Below are positions 42,534 through 58,400 of a stretch of 64,000 nucleotides of DNA, in pieces. The translations under genes were made by a program, and so were the position numbers. Under the pieces are notes generated by a model. It was given only the letters and a program-made list of their open reading frames with translations, was not told the DNA's origin and did no database searches. The DNA comes from Corallium rubrum (lineage: Eukaryota; Cnidaria; Anthozoa; Scleralcyonacea; Coralliidae): assembly GCA_964035015.1 (NCBI GenBank), contig OZ036002.1, forward strand, positions 14,469,199 through 14,533,198, in the 5' to 3' direction. Each line of letters opens with the position of its first letter. The stretch's first letter is position 1.

Positions 42534-43966
42534 CGGTAGGATTCTTGTTGTTTTCAAATTTTCGCTTAACCTGCTTCACGTTTCGTGCTTTCCCTTTGCT
42601 CGTCCAAAGCATAAATCACCTTAACTAAAGCTAACTTAAAACACTACCGTAGACTTTATGTGGACGAGATGTTTTTCATTGGCATGGCATGCACCTTTTA
42701 TTATTAAACACTCATGGGCTTTGGCGATTTTTTTGGCTGTATTTCCAAATTTTCGACTGAAACGTTGTCTGTTTAATACTTCTTTCTACAATCCGATTCA
42801 ACCGAATTGTTTTTATCTCGGACTCTATTATAAATGTAATTTTTGAGCTGTTGTTAGTTGTAATGACTTTTAATTCTGCCTTTGCAAAACATGTATGCAT
42901 AGGGAAGCCATTTAAAGCTTGTTAAAAATAATCCCTTTCGAAACCTCAAAAAAACATATTTTGTACAACCAGAATTTAACAATGAAATCGGCTAAGTTTG
43001 CTTTGATATGTTAAATCAGTGTTTAGTCATCTTATCCATAAATTATAGAATTATCTGGAGGATTATCATTTGTTTTTATATCTGCTTGTTATATATTGGC
43101 TGTACATCAGGTGTGCTTATTTTAATCAAGGTGGGTGGTTGGTTGGGTGGGGGGTGTTTCAAAAAAATCATTTAATAAAAGTGGGCGAGGGGTTGTTGCA
43201 TTCATGTATTTCTAGTATTTGATGTATTTGAGACTGTCGTGGCGAGGTCGGGAGGTTAAGTCACTTTGTTTCTCGGGTTGTATGGACAATGGACGACAGT
43301 AACATATATACACTGAAGTTACTTAACGTTAGTTTTTGGTAACTTTTCACATAGCCGTAGGGGACATAAAACAGAGGCAACGTCAAATTCACCAATCATA
43401 GAAACCTAAAGATGTAATTAAACCATTGCTAGCCTCCCCGTTGTAGACTAAATGTAAATCGGTTTAATCATACGCCACTTCGTCAAAATTGGTGATGCGT
43501 GAAATTTTCTTAAAAGTACACGTGATGCGTGAAATTGTGAGATATTTCCACCGCAAAATACAATTTTAGCAAAGAAAAATTTTCCAGCCTTCCAAACAAT
43601 AGAGTGGTTCGTCCGTAAGCGTGCGCGTACATTGATATCTGAATGTGAGTATTTCATTGGTGCAACTTCTTTTTTTTCGGCGCTGAATCGCAAAGAACAA
43701 GGATTAAAATTTATTAATGATATTTCTTAAAGAAACCAAATGGAACTCAGGAGAATACATAGAGAAACGAACATGCAAGGTATCATTTTGTTGTGCTATC
43801 GTTTTATACATGGTTAAAAAGTATATGCATGTAGCTAGTTATTATGACGAAGAAACTCCTAGGAAATCGTCGATACGTCCGACTTACTTTGAAATAATTG
43901 AAATAAACTTGACTAAACTAAGGGAAATAAAAACAATTGTGTTCCCAGTTAGTTTATTTACTATAA
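42534..43966. other. No gene seen; region downstream of the DUF4430 gene
   Basis: AT-rich, with a G-rich patch near 43130-43190. The ORF at 43448-43693 (minus) has no recognisable domain. Confidence 0.5.
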
Positions 43967-46981
<3,015 letters not shown>

Positions 46982-47156
46982 GATGTTCAAAATCCAAAGT
47001 TTGAAATCTTCAACTGAGAAGGCCACTAGGTAGAGTGAGAAGCTAGCAATCAAAGGCTATTACTATAAGAATATCACCAGGCAAGATCTTTTAGACAACA
47101 ATTATGATTATTCGCAGTACGTCTTCCGGTCTGTTTCAGCAATATTTACCTGCTGG

Positions 47157-47490
47157 GTGGCTTATGCTGTTACGGGTGGCGTGTGCTGTTAGGGCGCTGC
47201 CTCTCACCGCTGTAGTTAAGCCCAGTTGGACGAGGTTAGTACTTGGATGGGTGACCGTCTGGGAATAGCTCCGTTCTCGAACTTGAATTTCATGTGAGTA
47301 GAGTTTAGTTGGTCTCTCCTGTGCTTCGGGGTTTTTTCGCAGGGTTCCGCGGTTTTCCTCCCTCCGTAAAATCAACACTTCGGTCTTAGTTTATGTCGTG
47401 CACTTTTAACATGAGCCTCTGGCTCGGATGATTGGGCGACCACATCCTGTGTTTACGACGTTAAATAAATCATTACTCATTACTCATTAT
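47157..47490 (+). mobile_element. 5S-rRNA-derived SINE
   Basis: The head contains AGTTAAGCCCAGTTGGACGA and TTAGTACTTGGATGGGTGAC then GTCTGGGAATA, matching the internal promoter region of 5S rRNA. The first 40 or so bases of 5S are diverged. The body includes TTTTCCTCCCTCCGTAAAAT, and the tail is a CATTACT short tandem repeat. Transcription by RNA polymerase III from the 5S-like box is expected for this SINE class. Confidence 0.8.
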
Positions 47491-47499
47491 GCAGATTAT

Positions 47500-47784
47500 T
47501 TGGTATAAGTGGTTATTTTTAACAATTAGACAACGAGCCCGAGTTTTCTATGAGCGAATAGAGCGTTTTCATCTTACGTCACGGCGGCCATATTGGTGTA
47601 CCAAAACAATGAAATAGCGGCCATATTGGTGTACGGTATGGGAATTAGCTCTTTCTTATTCAAATATTTCGTATTGTTTCACCACACCAATGGGCCACCA
47701 ATCACGTGAGTGAAAATGCTCTATAGTCAATTGGCTAATTAGACGGCCCGCCAACCTCGATAAAAGTGTCTCAAAAACACCGTT
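47500..47784. other. No gene; short repeats of a TGGTGTACCAAAACA motif
   Basis: The motif GGCCATATTGGTGTAC occurs twice (near 47585-47640) and is related, inverted, to the tandem array at 50515-50845. Confidence 0.55.
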
Positions 47785-49112
47785 GATGGCATTTTTTGTT
47801 ACAAGCAGGTAACCATGCCAGATAGTATCGGATAGCGTATATTTTGAAGGTGGTGTTGGTGGTGTTGGTGTGTGTGTGTGTGTGTGGGGGGGGGGGGGGG
47901 TGTTACCAGTCGTAATTTGAAATTTATATACTAAAATTTGGGTTTTTTTATTTTTTTAAAAGCACACTGAGATGAATGGGATTTCTATGGAGTTATGCAA
48001 ACTATACGTATGTGTTTTATTTTGAATGGCTCGCTTCAGAGCGTTATCCAATCAGCGTGCCTCCAGTTCTGGTTAACTAATTCGCATAACTCACAATCAT
48101 AAACAAACAAGAAATATGCCGTGAATACACCTAAATATAACACTTCGAAGAAAAGCCACAACAACGTAAGCTTGCTAAGAATCAGAAATTTATTTGATCT
48201 GGTAGATACAGAGAAGTCTCATCTTCGCAATTTACTTCGTTTTATTTTGGTAATTAATTTGCCGAGCTTTTGTAGTATGCGTCGGGGACTGGGACCTAAT
48301 GGCGGCTGGACGTGGCTTCATTAGGCTCTTGTTAGTTTTAAATTTCTTAGCTTTTAATACTTATCATATTTATATTTAGATATTTATTAATAGATAAAGT
48401 TAGTTGGGTATATTGACAAATTAGATAAGCTAGGTAAGACGAATTTCACAATGACAATGTAACGATCGATTTTTAGGTAAAACTTTTGTAATCCAGTCCC
48501 TTATGAAGTTATGAAGTTGTAAATAAGTTTGTTATCTTTTATTTTTTTTTTGTAACCACATTGTAATTCAAATCTTTTTTTGTGAAAATGTGGAATAAAC
48601 ATCATTATTATTATTATTATTAATATAGTACAGTGTTGCTCATGATATCTCCAGCACTTTAACTCACCGGATCAACAGTGCTATCTTGTGATACATGGAT
48701 GGTAACCGGCCTAGTCATTTTGATTAATGTCTAAGCTACATTTCTATGGTAGTTACCTGTTTGTAACAAAACGTTGGCTACTTGTTATGGCTGTTTTTCG
48801 AAGTGTTATATTTAGGTGAATTTGCGCCATGTTTCTTGTTTGTTTATGATTGTGAGTTATGCGAATTAGAATAATCAGAACTTCAAGCACCGCGCTGATT
48901 GGATAGCATTCTCAATTTAGCCAATCCAAATAAAACACAAACGTATTAGGCAGCACTTTACAGATATCCCATTCATCATATTGTGCTTCCAAAAATCTCC
49001 AAATTTTAGAATATAAATCAATAATTACGACTGGTAACACCCCTTACCTTCAAAGTATACGCTACAAGAAGGTAACCATGATAAATCATATCGGATAACA
49101 AAAAATGCCATC
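47785..49112. mobile_element. Large foldback element
   Basis: Left arm about 47785-48152 and right arm about 48797-49112 are inverted copies: ATGGCATTTTTTGTTA versus TAACAAAAAATGCCAT; GGTGTTACCAGTCGTAATT versus AATTACGACTGGTAACACC. Left-arm GT and poly-G tracts (47870-47900) break the match. The centre (48153-48796) is unrelated and contains ...GGACTGGGACCTAATGG..., an AATAAA and an (ATT)n tail, like the 3' end of a LINE. Confidence 0.75.
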
Positions 49113-49189
49113 AAAAGTAATATTTTGAAGCTTTGGCCGGTTGTCTAAATTGTTTTAGTATAAATTTACCAACAAAAGTTAAATAAATT

Positions 49190-51390
49190 CTCGACCGTAA
49201 CGTATTCTTTGAGGCGCGTTTAATACATTTTTTAATAGCGCCAACAACAAACGTTCAACATTGTCATTTCGGAACTTTCCCTGTCCCATAGTACAGTATT
49301 TCTGTAACATATTGTAAACGATGTTGAATAATGTTGAAAGCAAGAGTGGCCAAATGAATTCAACATCGTTCAACATTCATGAATGACAATTAATTGAACG
49401 CGGGCTACCACAAAAGCTGGAATCGACAATAACCCGCATGGCGCATGTCTCTGTTCAACAAAGTTGAATGAAATGTGGCCAAATGCGTTCAACACCTTTC
49501 AACATTTTGAGAACAATAGAAATGTTGAACGCGTGTTGAACGAAAATTTGAACATGTTCAAATTTCGTTCAACATCATTCAAATACGAGACGGAGGACTT
49601 TACCGGGATTTCAAAGTCCGAGTGATTTTTAATGCCCGAGGGTTTTGAAATCCCGGTAAAGTCCGACGTCGAGTGTTTGAACTGACTTCTCAAACATAGT
49701 AATTTACATATTTTCAAAGTCCTAGGGCTTTGAAATATTTCAAAGTCCCAGGACTTTGAAATATTTCAAAACGTTATCACGTGATCAGCTAGATGGATCT
49801 TTCTCCTGTTTCAACACATAATTACTTGGGCCACTGTGGTAGCCGAGTCTAGGTTTCGGTCGTGTTTTTTGTGTCGCGATATTGCCCCAAGAGGCTTTGC
49901 GAAACTGCAGGCATGACGTCACAGCTCAAATGCTGATCAGCTGATGTTTCATCATGGCGGATTTTCATGCAGGAGCAGCGAGTTTTTTCTTTTGACGCAT
50001 TTGGTTGTGTTGTTCGAAGTGAATTTGTGTTTTAATGATAAAGACGCTCGCAATACTTTTATACCATAGTAGACGTGGGTTGGTCCGCGATCTCGATAAC
50101 CGTACGCTGAAAATGTGTAGTTCTCGATCAAACGTTTACGAAAATTATCGATCAATGTGATTCTCCGACAATTTACATGTGTTGTTAATTAAATGGTACT
50201 AAAAAATGTTGCTCAGTGCTGTAAATCAAAGAACAAAGAAAGTTGATAAAGCCAACTTGCAAGTGAAAGGTAAACCTGCTGTGTTTTACATCTTCATCGA
50301 AGTTGTCATTTAGCTGAACTGACTTGTGTCTGTGAATGCTGTATGTAAGCTTAAATGTATTGAGGTATATAACTGTATTAAGATTTGTGGTTTGCTTTAT
50401 TTGTTTGTATTGTTTATTATTGTACTGGTGTCTTGCACTAAAAGTCGATGTTATTAAACAGTTTATACATTACTTTCATCAAGTGTGTATTATTGTTTGG
50501 ATACATAAATATGGCCTGACCATTCCAATGTTTTGGTACACCATTATGGCCACCATTTCATTGTTTCGGTACACCAGTATGGCCACCATTTCATTGTTTT
50601 GGTACACCAGAATGGCTGATTGGCCACTATTTCTTTGTTTTGGTACACCAGAATGGCTGATTGACCACTATTGCATTGTTTTGGTACACCAGAATAGCTG
50701 ATTGGCCACTATTTCATTGTTTTGGTATACCAGTATGGCCACCATTTCATTGTTTTGGTTCATCAGTATAGCCACCATTGTTTTGGTACACCAATATGGC
50801 TGATTGGCCACTATTTCATTGTTTTGGTACACCAGTGTGGCCCAGTGCCCACTATTAAGTAGCCCGAGTTAACGCCTAGCGGGCGTCTTGTTAAACATTA
50901 ATTTCTTTTGTTTTTGGTTCATGAATTATTGAGTTTGAGAACGTCGTTGAATGGTGTTGAACTATTACGTAAAGTCCTTCGTCTCGTCATAGTCCCTAGA
51001 ATTATATTGTCTGGAGACACGGCGAACATCAAAACGGTTAACAATGAGCTACAATTTAGGTTGAGGGTGGCAAATAAGGTGCACAATCTTTTGTTTTACG
51101 TTCATTAATATTTATAAAGCAACGCTGCTATTGGTTGATTGCTTCATTATACCAAAAATACAATGTGTTCAGCAAGCGTTAAGGTGAAATAAGGTGCACA
51201 AACGTGAACAAAAACCTAGAACAATTGTCTTTTTCCAGACAATTTATTTCTAGGGACTATGGTCTCGTATTCGAACTATTACTTCAACATCATTCAACAG
51301 GGGTGGTCAAACGCTTTCAACAAGTTGAATTCAACAATGTTGAACGATGTTTAATGAAATGTTGAAAGCGTTTGGCCAGGCCTTAACTGA
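49190..51390. repeat. Composite foldback of GTTGAAC-type repeats
   Basis: Blocks rich in GTTCAACATT and its inverse lie at about 49240-49590 and 51280-51370. The right part ends GTTTGGCCAGGCCTTAA, resembling the TTAA-flanked MITE at 42135. The interval contains unrelated inserts, inverted AATTTCAAAGTCC blocks (49600-49760) and a tandem array (50515-50845). Confidence 0.5.
50515..50845. repeat. Tandem minisatellite, 33-45-bp unit
   Basis: About eight units built on TTGTTTTGGTACACCAG(T/A)ATGG with optional CTGATTGGCCACTATTTCA. Confidence 0.85.
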
Positions 51391-52128
51391 TCAAAAAGTT
51401 CAAGTTTTCTTGAATAATTTAGCATGGGTTTTCATGTACAATATTGAAACAATATATTTCCACTCATTTGAAAAGTTGCAAGGAACATTCATTTTAAAAT
51501 GTAGTTTACATCACGAAATCTTATCAATAGCAAACTTAAATGTGTTTAAACTGAACTGTGTTTTGTTTGCAGATATTTCGTTTGAAAACGAACACAGATA
51601 AACAATTTAACTATCTTACCATTAATAATTTCCATTCTAACCATTCTGTAGCCGTTTTTTTCTTCTGTAGACTTATTTCTTAAGCGTAAATGTTCCATTT
51701 CTTCTGTCATTTGCCCACTCATTTATATCATTTCGGCGCCATTGTTAATTGCTTAAACAGAACGTTAACAGAACGACCGCTGGCTCTACTGATCATTGCT
51801 CGTGACATAGTACGCATTTTGTGATTGGTCAATTTAGTTAAAAGAAGGTTTGTCATTGGCTTATCCCAGGGGTTTATGTCACCAATTATAAACTCCTGCA
51901 ATAGCCAATGAAATTTGAGGATTCGCATTATAAACTTGTAAATTTATACTAATAATTGTTATAATACGATCCTATCGGTTTTCTTTGATGTTCCGCGGTT
52001 TATATACAGGTTATAAACATCCCAACCTTATATAAATCTCGCAATAACAATAGAACCTCGTCACAAGTTCTTTTCCTATTGAATTTTTTAGAAAACCTGT
52101 TTGATCATGTTATGAATAACTTGATATA
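51391..52128. other. No gene seen
   Basis: AT-rich DNA with only short domainless ORFs. Confidence 0.5.
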
Positions 52129-52291
52129 TAGACCACTTTCATAATAGTAAATAATTTGAATATTCTTTTATGTGCATCTTAATAAGCCTTTCTAGCCTCG
52201 TTTGTGTGTCTGCAATTCAAAAGAATCTTTGCTTCATAACGAGGATAAAAGAATATTTAAAGTGGTGGCCATTATGAAAGTGGTCTATATC
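52129..52291. mobile_element. Short TIR MITE (TATAGACCACTTTCATAAT type)
   Basis: Ends ATAGACCACTTTCATAAT and ATTATGAAAGTGGTCTAT are inverted, with TA on each side as a possible TA TSD (mariner-like). A related unit with ATAGACCTTATTCATAAATG ends is at 59077-59254. Confidence 0.75.
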
Positions 52292-52725
52292 GCTAATAAA
52301 CCTCGGGTGAGGTTCTTAACCTATACTTATGTTCTCCATATTAGGGAAAGGTTATTAGTATGTGTCATGCGGCCTGGTCTATGAAACACTCCCTTTATTT
52401 TAAGAAGAGGGTCAGGCAAATTATGTAAAAAAAAAAAAAAAATTTGTTATATCATACCATTTCAACTATATGTCATATGCACATGCTACCGCTTGGGAGC
52501 ACACTATAGGTTTTTTTAAAACAAATATATCATGTTTCAAATGAGTTCTGGGAAACGTTTTCTCGGAAATATGGTCGTCGCAGAATGCATTTCTCCGCTT
52601 GTAATCACTTCCACAGTTCTGTCCAACGGGGTATTTGGCGCGTATATATTGTAGACACTTGCGTGCAAACGGAGGGAAAGAGCTGCGCAATGTTGCGACA
52701 CTTGCAGTTAATGAAACGATATATA

Positions 52726-52727
<2 letters not shown>

Positions 52728-52789
<62 letters not shown>

Positions 52790-52830
52790 GTTTTATTACA
52801 CACTCTCTTTGGTATATGTATATATATATA

Positions 52831-52870
<40 letters not shown>
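52728..52870. repeat. Two (TA)n microsatellites
   Basis: 52728-52780 and about 52816-52868, separated by a short unique piece. Tyr-Ile ORFs here are artefacts. Confidence 0.95.
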
Positions 52871-52871
<1 letters not shown>

Positions 52872-53500
52872 ATGTTTACAACATGAGCGGCCGTGTTGTA
52901 TCGAATATACAATCACCAGCCGAAGGCGAGTGATTGTATATTCAATACAACAAGGACGCGAGTGTTGTAAACAACTTGTGAAATGAATGAATAGTAAAAA
53001 TCCCTTTGGGATATTGAGATGCTAATTAGTTACAAGCACTAGTGGTTGTATCAGAAGAGTATACATCCACTAGTGGTCGTAACTAATTAGCATCATTGGT
53101 TTTAGTTTGTATGGGGTTTACAGGGGTATACATGTGACGTAATGTCTGAAATTGGATTGGCTGCAAAACTCATGAATTAGTAATGAATTTCACAAAGTAT
53201 ATATATATATATATATTTATCACATACTTGTGCCTTTATCAGGGTGATAACAGCGGGACATAAAAACGATATGTCCCGCTGTCCCGTCATATATCCCGCT
53301 GTCTTGCGTTGGGAGCCCTAAAACATGATAGAGGCACAAGTATGTGATAAATAGGTTATCACATTCGTGACTCGGTACATCAGTTTTATCGCTTTCAGGA
53401 CGATATCGTAATTGTCCCTCGTTCGCTGCGCTCACTCGTGACAATAACAATATCGTCCCTCCAGCGATAAAACTGATATCACCTCGTCCCTCATGTGATA
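52871..53500. repeat. Series of palindromic MITE-like hairpins
   Basis: Three separate inverted pairs: GTGTTGTATCGAATATACAA with its inverse (52890-52950); ATGCTAATTAGTTAC with GTAACTAATTAGCAT (53020-53094); and GTGATAACC / ATATCGTCC / AGCGATAAAACTGAT arms in 53345-53505. No coding sequence. Confidence 0.65.
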
Positions 53501-53502
53501 AC

Positions 53503-53504
53503 CT

Positions 53505-53580
<76 letters not shown>
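53503..53580. repeat. (TA)n microsatellite
   Basis: About 75 bp of nearly perfect TA. Confidence 0.95.
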
Positions 53581-53583
<3 letters not shown>

Positions 53584-53880
53584 CACTAATTTTTTCACAT
53601 TCAACGAATACTTCCTGCAAATACACGGGACAACAATAGTACCTATGGCACCAACCTACGCTAATGGATTCATGGCAATCCTATATATTGTGGACCCATG
53701 GAATAGAAACTCTTAATCAGTTCCTAAACTACATCAACAATTTCCACCCTACAATTAAATTTGAATATAGTCTCACTCGCACAAGACAGTCAACTTAATT
53801 CCTTGACAAAACCATTTACCTCAACGAAAATATCAAATTCGAATCTGACCTATACATCAAACCAACTGATCGCGTGCTTT
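53584..53880 (+). pseudogene. Penelope-like reverse transcriptase fragment
   Basis: Translation gives FFTFNEYFLQIHGT, PMAPTYANGFM and, after frame changes, LNQFLNYINNFHPTIKFEY, TIYLNEN and DLYIKPTDR. This order (LQIHGTxxGxxMAPxYAN, then HPTIKF, TxYLN, LYxKPTD) is characteristic of Penelope-like element RTs. The catalytic YxDD is lost in a small deletion after MAIL, so the copy is dead and truncated at both ends. Confidence 0.75.
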
Positions 53881-53885
53881 TACGT

Positions 53886-54058
53886 TACTAAAGAAATACC
53901 AAATGGTTTTCCGTGTTTGGATACTCTGACCCAAACACGCGGGAAATTGCGAGACTGGAGAAAAGGGTAACAAAACACGAGCCGTAGGCGAGTGTTTTCA
54001 GCTTTTCGAAAGTCGAGCAATTTCCCAAGTGTTTGGATAAAAGTCTCCAAACACGGAA
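53886..54058. mobile_element. Foldback MITE, family shared with 46266-46447
   Basis: Outer arms CCGTGTTTGGA and TCCAAACACGG are inverted, inner arms contain AATTGC...GCAATT, and the centre holds AAACACGAGCCGTAGGCGAG. Confidence 0.7.
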
Positions 54059-54062
54059 AAAA

Positions 54063-55420
54063 TAGGTACGCAATGCGCACATGCGGATACTGGTATTTAT
54101 TTGGCTTGAGAGTCTAAGATAACTAATTGTGGATTGTAATTTCAATTTATGCAAACATACCAAACCGAGTCTAGGTTTCGGTGGCGTTTCTGTATTATTT
54201 TTCTTGTCGACAAATTGTAATCATTGCATCATCCCGATAGGCTTTGCGAAACCACGCGGTGTGTTATCGATCTGGTATCGCTCCGTCTTGAAGCTTTTAG
54301 AAGATCACAAGTGACTTTAGAACACTGTTATTAATCAGTCATGTGGCTGAAACTTAACTGCAGATCTTGATGGCGGTAAATCTACACTAAACGGTGTTGG
54401 GCTATTTACAGTATATTTCGATCTGGGTTAATATTCCGCTGTCTCGATCAAGACCAACTGATTATAAACGATTTATATGATTTATTCAATTTTAATACTG
54501 AAAAGCATTACTCATGCTCACAATCTGATAATTTGCTGACTATTGAAAACTATCTGCAAGATGAACGAGACATAAACAACGTGATCATGCAACACGTATT
54601 TTCGATAAGCATTAGATAGTGCTGGAACAAAGCACAGCCTGAAAATGTCTGCTTGTGAATTATAGTTAAACATCTCTGCATGCCCAGCGCTTATCACGTT
54701 AACACTTCAAACATTAATTCAAAGGCTATTCTGAGGTTTCAGAAATATTGATTCGAACGGTTTAACACTCTTGTCTGAGCAAAAACACCGTTCTGCTTTC
54801 TTTTTCCCTTAAACATGTACTCTTACGTCTCACCTAATAGAAATAACAATAATCATTAATTTCTAACGATTAACCCTTATCTCTAACTCCTAACACTAAA
54901 ACGTTTGAACTCTTGTTTAAGTAAATCGGAAAAAACAGGAAACGTGGACGCTAATCGCATTGTTAAAGAATATGATATTTTTATGTTTTTTATGTCTATG
55001 TTTTAGTAGACTCTGGTAACACATGCATTGATGCGTCTCAATAAATGAAAGTTCAACGCATTTTTTTGAATAAGTATTGAATATGTCTATACATGTAACA
55101 TAAACAGTGCCAAGCACGATGGATTCCTGCGTGTAAGGCTTATAGCTAAAACATCTTGGCCGTGATGCTGTATTGAACAAGAGAAAGTATTGCATGTAAA
55201 CATGCATTCACCGCGCGCTTGTATTTATAGTATAAAACAACAGTACATACATACATACATACAATACATACATACATACATACATACATACATACATACA
55301 TACATACATACATACATACATACATACATACATACATACATACATACATACATACATACATACATACATACATACATACATACATACATACATACATACA
55401 TACATACATACATACATTAA
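54063..55420 (-). mobile_element. HINE-type non-autonomous Helentron, copy D (5' truncated)
   Basis: The 3' end at 54063 shows TAGGTACGCAATGCGC, then GCGGATACTGGTATTTATTT, as in the other minus copies. The left flank is an A-run (T-run on the element strand). The body follows copy A but lacks the nested MITE, and it runs out in a (CATA)n tract at about 55240-55417 before reaching the 5' end. Confidence 0.8.
55238..55417. repeat. (CATA)n microsatellite
   Basis: About 44 tetranucleotide units; Met-Tyr-Val-Cys and Ile-His-Thr-Tyr ORFs are artefacts. Confidence 0.98.
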
Positions 55421-58400
55421 AATTGATGGTAAGCATTGAGCACACATTTAGTGTATATATATAACTCATCAATCGAAAAACCTCCTTCCACCTAAGCTTA
55501 ACATCTGTAATATAATATAAGTCTTTCTACTTGATTCTGTTATTTGCCTATATTAGAAATCTGGACAAACTCATATTATATAAATCATATTATAACTTAC
55601 CTTCAGTCAGTCAGTCAGGCCTTCTGTATACTGTAATATCATGATTTTGAAAACAATTTAGAAAAGACAGCACTCAGTGTCCAACTTCTCAAAGCTTGGA
55701 TAGTTTGAAAAACATTTCATTCAACGAATACATCAAAACATTCACTCATAACATCTTCTAAACGTCTTTCAGGTACTTTAGTGGCAAATATTAAAACAAA
55801 ATTCATTTTAAAGTTCAACAAAATGCTTTTGATACATTTAAGTCAGGTCGCCATCAGAGGAGGTTGGACAGCTGCCGCAAAGCATCATGGTCCTAACGCT
55901 AAAATCGGTTCATTTGCATCTGACCGCAAACGAGGAATGAACTCTGCTGGGTGGACTAGATGCACAAAAACTTTTGAAAACTCGTCACAGTTGATCCAGA
56001 ATTGATAAATCTGATGACCAGAAAAATACGAGAACAATTCGTGATGACCATAAACAATTAATATGATCAGATTGTGCTTTATTTGGCGTATATTCGTGAC
56101 AATGGCGTTATGGGGGATGGGCATTCAAGATAGTTTTCAAGGACTACTCAAGTTCCTTCGGATTCGACGCATTTTATGTTACAAATAATCTAACAAATCA
56201 GAAACGAATTAGATATTTACAGCAAAGAAGGACTTGGTTGTGCTGTGCAACGTGTGATTCGTTACAACTGGAGAAAAGCGTGAGGTGAGAAATCAACATA
56301 AATTTGTTGTTTGGCTAGTGGTTAATGATTTCCCTCTCAAAGTTTCCCATAATTTCTAACCTTGTGATGCATTTTCCATGGTTTAATGTTTTGCAGTATT
56401 ACTGTAAACTTCTAATTGTTGTGTGTAGCAATTATCTGGATCAATTAGTTACAACTATCATCCTTGTTGGGGGTTTTTCCAATTGTTTTAACAAACAGTC
56501 TTGTTTCCTTTTACTTACTGCACTTGTATCCCAAATTTTATAAAATTGTGAATAAAGCTGGCTTAAAATTTATTATTCAATAACAATCTTGTATTTTTCT
56601 TTGTATTAAGGTGAATTCAAAATTGAAATAATTTATTGGATTGCCTCCAGAATCTATTGATAAATTTTGTATAACTGGTCAAATACTTCTATTTTATCAA
56701 ATAAAGTGTATTTCCTGTATGTATCCTCAATATATATGTAAATAAGAAACTTGAATAAAATTAAAATAGTTTGTCTCATTATTGATCTTGGTTACTTCTA
56801 AAGCACTACTGTATTGACACTGATACAGGTGCATTCAATTCGGGCATATTTTTGCAGTGAAGCCCACCCCCCCACCCCCCCTGCCAAGAAAACATCAACT
56901 TTGGCACATTTAGAGAAGGCATTAGAAAAGTTACAGTATTAAGGTAGACATGTGAATGAACTATAAGACAGACAAAGTCCAAGCCCAAGGGTGTCTGTCT
57001 TAGACAGAGTTCACTCAAAAGCAAGGGGATGAATAATATGCAGGCATTCAATTAGGCTTTGAGACCCAGCATTTGCAATTAGATTGTATAATAATATGCA
57101 AGATAATACAGTACTTCTGTGTTAAAATTTTATTAGTTATGTCCACAATTATTATGCATTGCCTTATGTAATTATACAACATGACAACATGCAAAACTTC
57201 AAACTACATATTATTTTAATGTTATTTGGTAAAAAAGAATCCATCAATTCATCATTGTAAAAATCCTGTTTAGACTGGTGCTTGTGCCCGGGCACACAGT
57301 CTGAAGTATGCCACCAAAGTAAGTTATTCCAACACTGACATCTGTACTGTATATCTTCACTTCCTGTAAAAAATGGGATGTGAGATTGAATTATTAACCC
57401 TTTCATGTCTTAAGAGTCGACTGTAGTGTACAGCCAATGCCCAACTATTGTATTCACTTTATGGGTGGACACAGGGGCACATGCCAACACCCCCCACCCC
57501 ATCCCCACTTGGTTAGAGCCCCTTTTGCAATAAAAAAGCTCTTCATCAGAAGACATGTGCCTCAAGGGACTTTTGAAAGTGTACACTTCCCACCCATCAG
57601 CTTGCTTCTCATATCACTGACTCATGATCAGTTGAAATGGGACAACTGGCAAAAGGAATAATATATATTTGTATACTGAAAAATAATACGAACAACAAAT
57701 TATAACAAATTAGCAATACTAAGCAAAAAATACTACAACTACAATATATTTATATTCACAACAACAATGACTAACAATAAACTACAAATAATCCACACAT
57801 ACATTTTTAATAATACTGCTGTCATGGAACACAATGTTACTTAATAAATGAAAAATAGCTATACGTATCAGTTCTGTATACAGATATAGCAGATCTTTAA
57901 GAAAGTTCAGTACATCCTGTAATAATTACAAATGTATGTAGGCCTAGTGATATATATACAATTTTTTCAGAATGATGGTGTTTTTATACAGCGAGGGCAA
58001 GCGTTTTGGACCATAAAAAGACAAATCTCAAATTTTACTCTTTAATAATTGTCCACCACTCATTCTACACTTACTCAAAGGAATAATGCTCTAAATATTA
58101 GGAGACTTCCAAAATTCTTGAGAAAAAAACAAACTTTAGTGGCGAAAGTCTCTCCTAAAATATTGGGCGCCATCTTAGCGAAAGCCGAAAATACCATGGT
58201 CGGTTCAACGGCGAATATCTCGAAAACGGTTGCGGGGGCGAGGGGGGGCGTCCGGATAGAATCCAAGATTAGACATTTCTTCAACTTATTACGCAAAAAT
58301 TAGAGAATTCGAACCATGGGAATTCGAGATTTTTTGCTTTGAAGATTGTTGACAAACCGGAAGTGGGGTCTTCGCTTAGCGCGACACGACCTACATAAAC

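Noticed and set aside
55146..55472. Met-Tyr-Val-Cys and Ile-His-Thr-Tyr repeat ORFs
   Set aside because: Pure translation of the (CATA)n microsatellite.
58049..58303. Possible small protein gene with overlapping antisense ORF
   Set aside because: No recognisable domain, no splice or start context, and the antisense frame is equally open, as expected by chance.
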